Shown: in pieces, positions 57,813-64,000 of the stretch
Position numbering within the stretch: position 1 is the first letter of the stretch
Layout: the number at the start of each line of letters is the position of its first letter
From: a candidate division WOR-1 bacterium RIFOXYB2_FULL_46_45
GTDB lineage: Bacteria > Margulisbacteria > WOR-1 > XYC2-FULL-46-14
Direction: 5' to 3'
NCBI GenBank assembly: GCA_001771585.1
Contig: MEUE01000001.1
Coordinates: 412,744 to 476,743, forward strand
Length of the DNA: 64,000 bases
Notes under the pieces: model-generated
Seen by the model: only the letters and a program-made list of their open reading frames with translations
Databases searched by the model: none
Told to the model about the DNA's origin: nothing
Position numbers and translations under genes: made by a program

Positions 57813-58532
57813 CTAATACGCAACTTTAAGCAGGCACAATCCCTGTGGCGGGGCGCAGAAGCGGCGGGGTTTTTGGTTGAGCCCGGCTTCAACCAAGGCT
57901 CCAACCATCAGCCGGACCATTTTGTACAAAAAGCCATTACCAGTGAACTTATAACTTATAACCGATAAATTATAACCTTCCCAAATGGTCACGAATTTTT
58001 TCTTAACAGATACTTTATAAAGAGTGCGAACAAAGTTTGTATCGTCCCCTCCAGCGGCGCAAAAGGAGGAAAAGTCGCGGGTCCCGACTAAAGTTTTTGC
58101 CTTCTTTTTCATCTTAGCCAAATCAAGCTTCGGTTTTACGTGCCAAGCAAGATTCAACAAAACCGGCGGCAAAATTTCGCCGTTATAAATTAAATATTCG
58201 TAGGTCTTCTTCTTGGCATCGTATCGGGCATTGAAACTATCCTTAACTTTCTTTGCCTCTATTATCCTTATATCATCGGGAAGCAAACCATTGAGGGCTT
58301 TAGGGATTTTTGGGATTGGAACGGATTTGTTTTCTGTTTTAAAATTTACGACGTTTTGTAAAGCATGGACACCGGAATCGGTACGGGAAGATGATATTAA
58401 TTTGATCTCCTCACCGAAAAGTTTCCGCAGCGCCTGCTCCAGTTCGCCGCGGATCGTCCTTTTTCCCGGCTGGAGCTCATAGCCGCAAAAATTAGTCCCA
58501 TCGTATTGGAGGGTTAGTTTGAGGTTGCGCAT
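57813..58532 (-). CDS. truA: tRNA pseudouridine(38-40) synthase
   Basis: A 239-aa TruA. LTLQYDGTNFCGYELQPG and SSSRTDSGVHALQNVVNF, with the catalytic Asp in RTDSG, are diagnostic; YEYLIYNGEILPP and FTGNGFLYKMVRLMVGALVEAG follow. The sequence before GNGFLYKMVR (NLSVISYKF) comes from a low-complexity DNA repeat. 9 nt after the aminotransferase gene, without a clear ribosome site. Confidence 0.93.
   Translation of the reverse strand: MRNLKLTLQYDGTNFCGYELQPGKRTIRGELEQALRKLFGEEIKLISSSRTDSGVHALQNVVNFKTENKSVPIPKIPKALNGLLPDDIRIIEAKKVKDSFNARYDAKKKTYEYLIYNGEILPPVLLNLAWHVKPKLDLAKMKKKAKTLVGTRDFSSFCAAGGDDTNFVRTLYKVSVKKKFVTIWEGYNLSVISYKFTGNGFLYKMVRLMVGALVEAGLNQKPRRFCAPPQGLCLLKVAY
57945..57977. repeat. TTATAAGTT-type repeat within truA
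   Basis: The minus strand reads TTATAATTTATCGGTTATAA then GTTATAAGTTC; it encodes NLSVISYKF in a region where TruA is variable. Confidence 0.35.
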
Positions 58533-58540
58533 TGATAGCG

Positions 58541-59695
58541 CTAAACCATCAGCTCCATCGCCGCTTTAACGCCGGCGCCAAAGTTGATCTTGGCTCCCAA
58601 GCGTTTAAAGAGGACCTCAAGCGCGGCAAAAGCGCCGATTAAGTCAAAAGAATCGACATAACCCAAATGCCCGATGCGGAAGATTTTTCCCTGCAGTTCC
58701 GACTGTCCGGGCGCGATCTCCATCCCAAAATCTTCTCTCATCAGTTTCCTGACCTCTTCCGCATCAACTCCGTCCGGCGGAAAAATTGCGGTAACGGCCG
58801 GAGATGCGTGCGCGTCATCGGCCAGAAGCTTTAATCCTAAGGCCCTTGAAGCGGTCCTAAGCAAGTCGCGGTTTGCTTTATGCCTGGCAAAAACATTCTC
58901 TCTTCCCTCTTCCTGCAGCATCTTGATCCCCTCTCTCATCCCAAAAATCAAAGATTCCGGAGGAGTGGTATAAGTGTGTCCTTTGGGCGCCTGTTCTTTC
59001 ATCAAACCAAAATCCCAGTAATGCTTGGGGCATTTTGAGGTTTCATATGCTTTCCAGGCGCGAGCTGAAATTGATACCGCGGCAACTCCCGGAGGGACCA
59101 TAAACGCTTTTTGGGAACCGGAAACAACCACATCCAAATCCCAAGAATCGGTCTTAAGCGGAGCGGCCATCATGCCGGAGACGGCGTCGACAATAACCAA
59201 AGCGTCGGGCTGGGCGGAACGAACCGTTTTTGCCAGAACTTCAACATCGTTTAAAACGCCGGTTGAGGTCTCGTTTTGCTGAAAAAAAACCGCTTTGACC
59301 GGTCCTTTTTTTAATTCGGCCTTCAAAACTTCCGGATCGGCCGGTTTTCCTCTCTCAAATTTAACGTCGTTGACCTCCGCTCCGTACGCTTTGCAAATTT
59401 TGGCAAAACGGGAACCGAAGTTTCCGATATTCAAAACGATAACTTTATCTCCGGGAGATAAAGTATTAACAACGGCAGTTTCCATCCCGCCGGTGCCGGA
59501 TGACGGATAAATAAATATCTGGTTTTTTGTTTCATAAGCCCAGCGCAGTCCCTCCATAACCTCTTTCATCACCGCAGAAAACAGGGGACCGCGGTGGCCG
59601 ATCATATCGTGATTCATGGCGGATAAAATGCGGGTCGGGATCGGGGTTGGGCCGGGAATCATCAAGTTATACTTAATTAACTTCCTCTTCTCCAT
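58541..59695 (-). CDS. Class V aminotransferase (serine-glyoxylate/phosphoserine type)
   Basis: A 384-aa fold-type I aminotransferase. IPGPTPIPTRILSAMNHDMIGHRGPLFS, YPSSGTGGMETAV, VDAVSGMMAAPLKTD and the PLP Lys in VVVSGSQKAFMVPPGVA belong to the alanine-glyoxylate/serine-pyruvate group. Next to serA, it is a candidate for the phosphoserine transaminase step, as reported for such enzymes in some archaea and bacteria, though serine-glyoxylate activity cannot be excluded. GGAGGAGAG precedes its start. Confidence 0.88.
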   Translation of the reverse strand: MEKRKLIKYNLMIPGPTPIPTRILSAMNHDMIGHRGPLFSAVMKEVMEGLRWAYETKNQIFIYPSSGTGGMETAVVNTLSPGDKVIVLNIGNFGSRFAKICKAYGAEVNDVKFERGKPADPEVLKAELKKGPVKAVFFQQNETSTGVLNDVEVLAKTVRSAQPDALVIVDAVSGMMAAPLKTDSWDLDVVVSGSQKAFMVPPGVAAVSISARAWKAYETSKCPKHYWDFGLMKEQAPKGHTYTTPPESLIFGMREGIKMLQEEGRENVFARHKANRDLLRTASRALGLKLLADDAHASPAVTAIFPPDGVDAEEVRKLMREDFGMEIAPGQSELQGKIFRIGHLGYVDSFDLIGAFAALEVLFKRLGAKINFGAGVKAAMELMV

Positions 59696-60029
59696 GGTCT
59701 CTCCTCCATTTCACTTCGACAAATTTTTCGCCTTTAGAAAATTTATACTCGTGCTCTCCCTTATAGGCGTGGGATAAAGCCTTGCCAATCTTTAATGCGA
59801 GGTTGTGGTCGGTGGTTTCAACAACGATGCCGCCGTTGGCCTTTTCAATTGTCGAAACACGGTGCGAAGGATTCTTCTCTTCGGCCAGCCGGCCTTCGTG
59901 GTTTATCAGGTTAACAATCTCTTCTTTGTGGTCAACCAAAAAAGTCCCCGATAATTCTATTCTTCCGCCCTGCTCCAATTGTTTATGATCCCGAAACCCT
60001 TCATAATGTCTCGTTATCGGCCCTTTCAT
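59673..60029 (-). CDS. BCAM0308-like protein without zinc ribbon
   Basis: A 118-aa protein. LSGTFLVDHKEEIVNLINHEG, NPSHRVSTIE, IVVETTDHNLALKIGKALSHAYKGE and FVEVKWRRD match what I recall as the C-terminal part of BCAM0308-family proteins. The N-terminal Cys zinc ribbon of that family is absent here. It lies between rpsI and the aminotransferase in the ribosomal-to-serine operon, with its end 23 nt inside the aminotransferase gene. The role is unknown. Confidence 0.65.
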   Translation of the reverse strand: MKGPITRHYEGFRDHKQLEQGGRIELSGTFLVDHKEEIVNLINHEGRLAEEKNPSHRVSTIEKANGGIVVETTDHNLALKIGKALSHAYKGEHEYKFSKGEKFVEVKWRRDHGEEEVN

Positions 60030-60036
60030 CTTTATA

Positions 60037-60480
60037 TCACCTCTTTGTAAACTGGAAGGCCTTTCTGGCTCTCTTCAATCCGGCCTTCTTTCTCTCTTTT
60101 TCCCTCGGGTCGCGTTTTAAAAGATCAAGCGAACGCAGGATCTTCCTAAAATCGGGATTAAAATCAACCAGCGCGCGGGCAACACCCATCCGGATCGCGT
60201 CCGCCTGCGACGGAACCCCGCCCCCGTAAACCTCCGCCTTCAAATTGAAAGCCGGAGCGGAAACAGCGTTGAACGGCACTTCAACCAGTTTAAGCAAAAT
60301 TTCCCTGCCGCAAAAATATTCTTTCAGCTCCTTGCCATTAACAATGCGCGCCCCATCGCCCGGAACAAGATGGACCCTGGCGATGGCTCTTTTCCTTCTG
60401 CCGGTCCCATAAAACAGATTATCCTTTTTCTTGTGGGAAGCCTTTTTCCTGGGCTTCTTCTTTTCCTGTGTTTCCTCCAT
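60037..60480 (-). CDS. rpsI: 30S ribosomal protein S9
   Basis: A 147-aa S9. The first 25 residues are a basic, Lys-rich extension (MEETQEKKKPRKKASHKKKDN) before the family start YGTGRRKRAIARVHL. GDGARIVNGKELKEYF, VYGGGVPSQADAIRMGVARALVDFNP and the C-terminal KRDPREKERKKAGLKRARKAFQFTKR are diagnostic; the last residues reach the ribosomal P site. Follows rplM by 8 nt. Confidence 0.96.
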   Translation of the reverse strand: MEETQEKKKPRKKASHKKKDNLFYGTGRRKRAIARVHLVPGDGARIVNGKELKEYFCGREILLKLVEVPFNAVSAPAFNLKAEVYGGGVPSQADAIRMGVARALVDFNPDFRKILRSLDLLKRDPREKERKKAGLKRARKAFQFTKR

Positions 60481-60488
60481 GTCTCCTC

Positions 60489-60878
60489 CTATGCCTTGAT
60501 CGTTAAATTCCGCATGATCGCCCGGCCCAGCCTCCCTTTGGGAAGCATGCCGGAAACCGCCTGGCGGATCACTCTTGCCGGATTCTTTTTGATCATAACT
60601 TCAAAGTTGAACAATTTATCTCCGCCCGGATAGCCGGAATGGCTGAAATAGGTCTTTCCTTTTTCTTTTTTTCCGGTGACAGTAACCGCTCCGGCATTAA
60701 TAACCGTGACGGAATCGCCGCCGTCCATATGTGGCGTAAAAGTTACCTTGTTTTTTCCACGCAGGATCCCAGCAACTATAACTGCCAGGCGCCCCAGGAC
60801 TATTCCCTTCGCGTCAATAACCTGGTTCCCTTTTTTTATATCGGAATGTTTAAGCAGAAAGGTCTTATTTCTTTTCAT
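60489..60878 (-). CDS. rplM: 50S ribosomal protein L13
   Basis: The start is set at MKRNKTF (60878), preceded by GAGGAG 8 nt upstream, not the tracked 60899. The 129-aa protein has WVIDAKGIVLGRLA-like NQVIDAKGIVLGRLAV, GDSVTVINAGAV, KTYFSHSGYPGG and a C-terminal VSGMLPKGRLGRAIMRNL. Length is slightly shorter than E. coli L13 (142 aa). It follows rplQ. Confidence 0.95.
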   Translation of the reverse strand: MKRNKTFLLKHSDIKKGNQVIDAKGIVLGRLAVIVAGILRGKNKVTFTPHMDGGDSVTVINAGAVTVTGKKEKGKTYFSHSGYPGGDKLFNFEVMIKKNPARVIRQAVSGMLPKGRLGRAIMRNLTIKA

Positions 60879-61239
60879 CTTTTTTCTCCTCGGCAACAAG
60901 TTCCAGAAGGGCCATCATCGCCGCGTCTCCTTTCCGCGCCCCCAGCCGGATTATTCTGGTATAGCCGCCGGGACGGTTTAAATAGGTTTTGCCAAGCTCC
61001 ATGATCTTTTTGACCACTTCCTTGTTGATCAGGTCCGACTCGATCGTTCTTCTCGCGGCTACCGTGTCAACCTTCGCCTTGGTGATAAGCTTTTCAATTA
61101 TCCTTCTAACCTGCTTTGCCCTGGGCAGGGTCAGCTTGATCTTGCCGTGTTTCACGATCGCCTCAACCTGGGCGACAAGCATACTCATTCGCGCGGTGGT
61201 CTTGCGGCTTAATCCTTTTACTTTCAGACGGTGTCTCAT
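60865..61239 (-). CDS. rplQ: 50S ribosomal protein L17
   Basis: The start is set at MRHRLKVKGLSRKTTARM (61239), the true L17 N-terminus; the tracked 61260 start lies inside rpoA. KHGKIKLTLPRAKQVRRIIEKLITKAK, GYTRIIRLGARKGDAAMMALLELV complete L17 (124 aa). Ends 14 nt inside the rplM start region. Confidence 0.95.
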   Translation of the reverse strand: MRHRLKVKGLSRKTTARMSMLVAQVEAIVKHGKIKLTLPRAKQVRRIIEKLITKAKVDTVAARRTIESDLINKEVVKKIMELGKTYLNRPGGYTRIIRLGARKGDAAMMALLELVAEEKKDEKK

Positions 61240-61240
61240 T

Positions 61241-62191
61241 TTATTTCTCTTTCCCTTCACCCTTCAGCGACAGTTTGTATTCCGACAGCTTCTCGCGGAC
61301 TTCTTTTAATGATTTTAGTCCGAAATTCTTAAACTTCATCATCTCTGCCGCCGAGTAGCCCATCAGTTCGCCGATGGTCGAAACGTTCGCTTTCTTCAGG
61401 CAGTTTAACGATCTGGCGGAAAGCTCCAGGTCGTCAAGATTCATGTCCAGTACGGCCGAATCCGTTTCTGACCTGGTTTCGTTTGATCCGGCAAAAACCT
61501 CGGCCGGTTCTCCGATATGAATAAACATATTGATGTGGGAAGCCAGGATCTTGGCACTCTCTTTGACCGCTTCTTCCGGTTTGATCGCCCCGTTGGTCCA
61601 GACGTGCAGAATCAGGCGGTCATAATTGATTTCCTGTCCGACACGAATCTCCTCCGTAACCAGGTTGACCTTTAAGACCGGAGTGAAGACCGAGTCAATC
61701 GGAATGGTCCCAACCGAAAGGTTCGGCTTTTTATTCGCTTCGGAGGTGACATATCCTTTTCCGCGCTCAACAATCATCTCAAGCTCAAGTTTCCCGCCCG
61801 AATCAAGGGTGGCGATGACCTGGTCTTTGTTTATGATCTCTATTTCGGCATCGTGCTCAATGTCACCGGCAGTTAGGACCCCTTTCTTCTTGCTTGACAG
61901 GGTTATAATCTTTGGAGTATCGGAATATGACTTAATTACCAGCCTTTTAATGTTTAAGATGAGCTGTAGAACATCTTCAACTACTCCCGGAATGGTCGAA
62001 AACTCGTGAGATATCCCTTCTATCTTGATTGAAGAAACCGCCGCTCCGTTTAGGGAAGAGAGCAGAACCCTGCGCAAGGCGTTGCCAAGCGTTGAGCCGT
62101 AACCGCGCTCAAGGGGCTCAACTATAAACCGCCCGTAGTTCGCGGATTCTTCCTCGTATTTTACCCATGGTTTTTCGCCTAATCTTATCAT
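61241..62191 (-). CDS. rpoA: DNA-directed RNA polymerase alpha subunit
   Basis: A 316-aa alpha subunit. FIVEPLERGYGSTLGNALRRVLLSSL is the assembly domain, INRVNFKVE-like LDSGGKLELEMIVERGKGYV and PIDSVFTPVLKVN follow, and the C-terminal domain DLELSARSLNCLKKANVSTIGELMG binds UP elements and activators. Between rpsD and rplQ, as in most bacteria. Confidence 0.97.
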   Translation of the reverse strand: MIRLGEKPWVKYEEESANYGRFIVEPLERGYGSTLGNALRRVLLSSLNGAAVSSIKIEGISHEFSTIPGVVEDVLQLILNIKRLVIKSYSDTPKIITLSSKKKGVLTAGDIEHDAEIEIINKDQVIATLDSGGKLELEMIVERGKGYVTSEANKKPNLSVGTIPIDSVFTPVLKVNLVTEEIRVGQEINYDRLILHVWTNGAIKPEEAVKESAKILASHINMFIHIGEPAEVFAGSNETRSETDSAVLDMNLDDLELSARSLNCLKKANVSTIGELMGYSAAEMMKFKNFGLKSLKEVREKLSEYKLSLKGEGKEK

Positions 62192-62207
62192 CTGTTTTCC
62201 TCCTTAT

Positions 62208-62816
62208 TTAACGCGAATAATATTCGACGATCATCGGGACTACGATCATCTTTTCGGTGTCTTCCGCTCCGGGCAGGTGCGCTACCCGCCCTTTATAATT
62301 TTCACTCTCAAAAATCAGCCAGGAGGGCGGAGTAAAATCGGCCAGCTTCTCTTTCAAAGAAGCCAGGATTGTTTCCGACAGTACCAGCTCATCCCCCGCC
62401 GAAACTTGGTAGGAAGGAACGTTGACCTTTTGACCGTTGACCTTAACCTTCCCGTGACGGGCCAGCTGCCTGGCCATGGCACGAGAAGCGGAAAAACCGA
62501 GTTTAAAAACCACGTTGTCAAGCCGCCGTTCCAAAAGTATAAGCAAATTCTGGCCGGTGTCGCCCTTGATCTTCCTGGCCTTTTCAAAATAGTTTTCAAA
62601 CTGCCTTTCGTTCAAGCCATAAATGCGGCGGGCTTTCTGCTTCTCTCTCAAACGCTTTGAATATTCGGTCGGCCGAACCATTTTGTCGCCGTGCTGTCCG
62701 GGCGGATATTTGCGCCTTTCAACCGGACACTTGGGAGAATTGCATTTATCTCCCTTTAAAAAGAGTTTCTCTTTTTCTCGCCTGCAAAGCTTACATTTTA
62801 ATTTTACTCTTCCCAT
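62208..62816 (-). CDS. rpsD: 30S ribosomal protein S4
   Basis: A 202-aa S4. The N-terminus carries a four-Cys zinc motif (KCKLCRREKEKLFLKGDKCNSPKC), i.e. a zinc-containing S4 form. KLRIIYG-like KARRIYGLNERQFENYFEKA and RRLDNVVFKLGFSASRAMARQLARHGKVKVNGQKVN are the S4 domain. 1 nt from rpsK. Confidence 0.96.
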   Translation of the reverse strand: MGRVKLKCKLCRREKEKLFLKGDKCNSPKCPVERRKYPPGQHGDKMVRPTEYSKRLREKQKARRIYGLNERQFENYFEKARKIKGDTGQNLLILLERRLDNVVFKLGFSASRAMARQLARHGKVKVNGQKVNVPSYQVSAGDELVLSETILASLKEKLADFTPPSWLIFESENYKGRVAHLPGAEDTEKMIVVPMIVEYYSR

Positions 62817-63248
62817 TTATACTCTCCTCCGCTTTTTGGGGCGGCAGCCGTTATGCGGAATCGGTGTAACATCTTTAATGGAAACGACATCCAAGCCGCT
62901 CCCCTGCAGGGCGCGGATCGCCGTTTCTCGTCCGGAACCCGGTCCTTTAACCAGAACATCGATTTCCCGTAGTCCCCCTTCAACCGCTTTGCGTCCGGCC
63001 GCTTCGGCAGCCGACTGGGCCGCGAACGGGGTCCCTTTTTTGGTCCCCTTGAAGCCAACCGCTCCGGAAGAAGAAGAGACCAAAACATTTCCGGAAGCGT
63101 CCGCGATCGTCACGATGGTATTGTTAAAGGTCGCCTTAATATGAGCGGTCCCGCGGCTGATCCCGCCTTTGAATTTTTTCCTTCTGACAACTTTTTCCGT
63201 TTTTTCGGTCTTTTCCGCTTGTTGTTCGACAATTTTTTCTTCAGCCAT
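62817..63248 (-). CDS. rpsK: 30S ribosomal protein S11
   Basis: A 143-aa S11. The first 25 residues are an acidic/Lys-rich extension not seen in short S11 proteins. [51 protein letters not shown] and [18 protein letters not shown] are the family motifs. Abuts rpsD by 1 nt and follows rpsM by 2 nt. Confidence 0.96.
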   Translation of the reverse strand: MAEEKIVEQQAEKTEKTEKVVRRKKFKGGISRGTAHIKATFNNTIVTIADASGNVLVSSSSGAVGFKGTKKGTPFAAQSAAEAAGRKAVEGGLREIDVLVKGPGSGRETAIRALQGSGLDVVSIKDVTPIPHNGCRPKKRRRV

Positions 63249-63250
63249 TT

Positions 63251-63634
63251 TTATGTCTTACCCTCCTCTTTCCTTCTTCCGCTCCCGACCGTCTTACGCG
63301 TTCCGCGCCGGGTGCGGGCATTGGTCTTTGATCTCTGCCCGTGTACTGGCAGGTTTTTTCGATGGCGATTGCCGCGATAAGAGCCCATGTCGATCAAGCG
63401 CTTAATATTTTGCGAAACTTCTTTTCTTAAGTCCCCTTCAACCATAAAAGCTTTAAGAGCTTCACGCAGAGCCACCACTTGCGCTTCGGTCAAATTTTTC
63501 ACCTTGGTAAACGGATCAATTTTGATCTCTTTTAAAATAGTCGCGCTCAAAGTCGAACCGATCCCGTAAATATAGGTCAACGCCACTTCGATATTTTTAT
63601 TAAGCGGCAAATCCACTCCTGCGATTCTGGCCAT
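63251..63634 (-). CDS. rpsM: 30S ribosomal protein S13
   Basis: A 127-aa S13. [79 protein letters not shown] are diagnostic. GGAGGAAAC precedes the start. Follows rpmJ. Confidence 0.97.
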   Translation of the reverse strand: MARIAGVDLPLNKNIEVALTYIYGIGSTLSATILKEIKIDPFTKVKNLTEAQVVALREALKAFMVEGDLRKEVSQNIKRLIDMGSYRGNRHRKNLPVHGQRSKTNARTRRGTRKTVGSGRRKEEGKT

Positions 63635-63643
63635 GTTTCCTCC

Positions 63644-63757
63644 TTATCCTTGTCTTTGCTTGTGCTTGGGATTTTCACAAATCACCCGCACGCGCCCTTC
63701 TCTTCTTATTATTTTGCACTTGTCGCAAATCTTTTTTACCGACGATCTTACTTTCAT
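63644..63757 (-). CDS. rpmJ: 50S ribosomal protein L36 (37 aa, not in ORF track)
   Basis: A 37-codon ORF translates [20 protein letters not shown]... and ends KQRQG. It has the Zn-binding Cys-Cys-Cys-His set (CDKC...CENPKH) of L36. It lies between infA and rpsM, the usual place in the operon. Confidence 0.96.
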   Translation of the reverse strand: MKVRSSVKKICDKCKIIRREGRVRVICENPKHKQRQG

Positions 63758-63766
63758 CTTATGCTC

Positions 63767-63982
63767 CTATTTTCCCCGAAACGTGATCCTGCCCCGGGTC
63801 AGGTCGTAGGGAGAAATCTCCACTTTAACCTTGTCTCCCGGAAGAATCCTAATAAAATGCTTCCTGATCTTCCCTGAAATATGGGACAGGATAACCTGCC
63901 CGGTTTCAAGTTCTACCCTGAAAGTGGCGTTTGGCAGCGCCTCAACTACTTTTCCTTCCAATTCAATAACGTCTTTAGCCAT
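63767..63982 (-). CDS. infA: Translation initiation factor IF-1
   Basis: A 71-aa IF-1 OB-fold protein. [28 protein letters not shown] and [24 protein letters not shown] are family motifs. It is the first gene of the ribosomal cluster inside the window; upstream (secY, adk or map expected) lies beyond the edge. GAAGG precedes the ATG. Confidence 0.97.
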   Translation of the reverse strand: MAKDVIELEGKVVEALPNATFRVELETGQVILSHISGKIRKHFIRILPGDKVKVEISPYDLTRGRITFRGK

Positions 63983-64000
63983 TAAACCTTCAAGGTCTCA

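Overview
The window looks like chromosomal DNA of an uncultured bacterium, at roughly 45-48% G+C by eye. It shows LL-diaminopimelate aminotransferase lysine synthesis, the MEP isoprenoid pathway, CdaA-type c-di-AMP synthesis, a pyruvoyl-dependent arginine decarboxylase and a class V aminotransferase beside serA. There is no rRNA or diagnostic marker beyond ribosomal proteins. A candidate phylum such as the Margulisbacteria/Saganbacteria group is a guess from gene mosaic, not a demonstrated placement.

Layout. 1-2474 (+): tail of an IucA/IucC-like synthetase, a histidine phosphatase and a nucleotidyltransferase-like protein. 2480-5514 (-): a cyclase-type response regulator and a hybrid-membrane histidine kinase whose phosphoacceptor His is Arg. 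6240-9786 (-): ABC exporter, YggS, radical SAM protein and arginine decarboxylase. 9842-12262 (-): a large phosphoesterase protein. 12725-18587 (+): glucan phosphorylase, a HAD hydrolase, NadB and an AI-2E-family permease, with tRNA-Gln(CUG) on the other strand. 18576-38662 (-): a long, tightly overlapping biosynthetic array (dapF, dapL, ispH, cimA, lysA, cdaA, panB, tRNA-Arg(CCU), aroK, aroB, tyrS, ispF, pdxJ, rpiB, nucleotidyltransferase, panD, thiE, mutL, MFS), interrupted twice by plus-strand genes (21347-23230 and 35095-36720). 38708-43104: a small AbiEii-like module, then queD, murI, amiC, cca. 44159-49500: an AT-richer island of uncharacterised proteins. 49497-53237 (-): glycosyltransferase, radical SAM, MFS, recO. 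53262-55429: a terminal-inverted-repeat element carrying a GxxExxY nuclease-like gene, a sigma54 response regulator, and an ORF-less inverted copy of the element. 55413-63982 (-): patatin, serA, truA, aminotransferase, then the rpsI-rplM-rplQ-rpoA-rpsD-rpsK-rpsM-rpmJ-infA ribosomal cluster.

The most unusual signal is a shared promoter. Seven sites carry the identical octamer TGAAATTT followed, at an almost fixed distance (GAAA-N16, one N17), by a CGATATA-like -10, resembling sigma28/FliA promoters. Each drives one of the otherwise uncharacterised 'cassette' genes: a PPP-type phosphoesterase, a helical 627-aa protein, a GHKL-ATPase-like protein, an HD+DHH hydrolase operon, two unknown proteins and a HAD hydrolase. 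One cassette (35095-36720) is flanked by perfect 20-bp direct repeats that duplicate what appears to be an ancestral dapL/ispH gene overlap, which suggests insertion. Housekeeping units instead use extended -10 promoters (TGnTAnnnT) 5-13 nt from the ATG, implying widespread leaderless transcription. A third theme is invasion of coding genes by short palindromic or tandem DNA elements in frame (ispH twice, mutL, amiC, dapF, and probably aroB, panB, thiE, truA).
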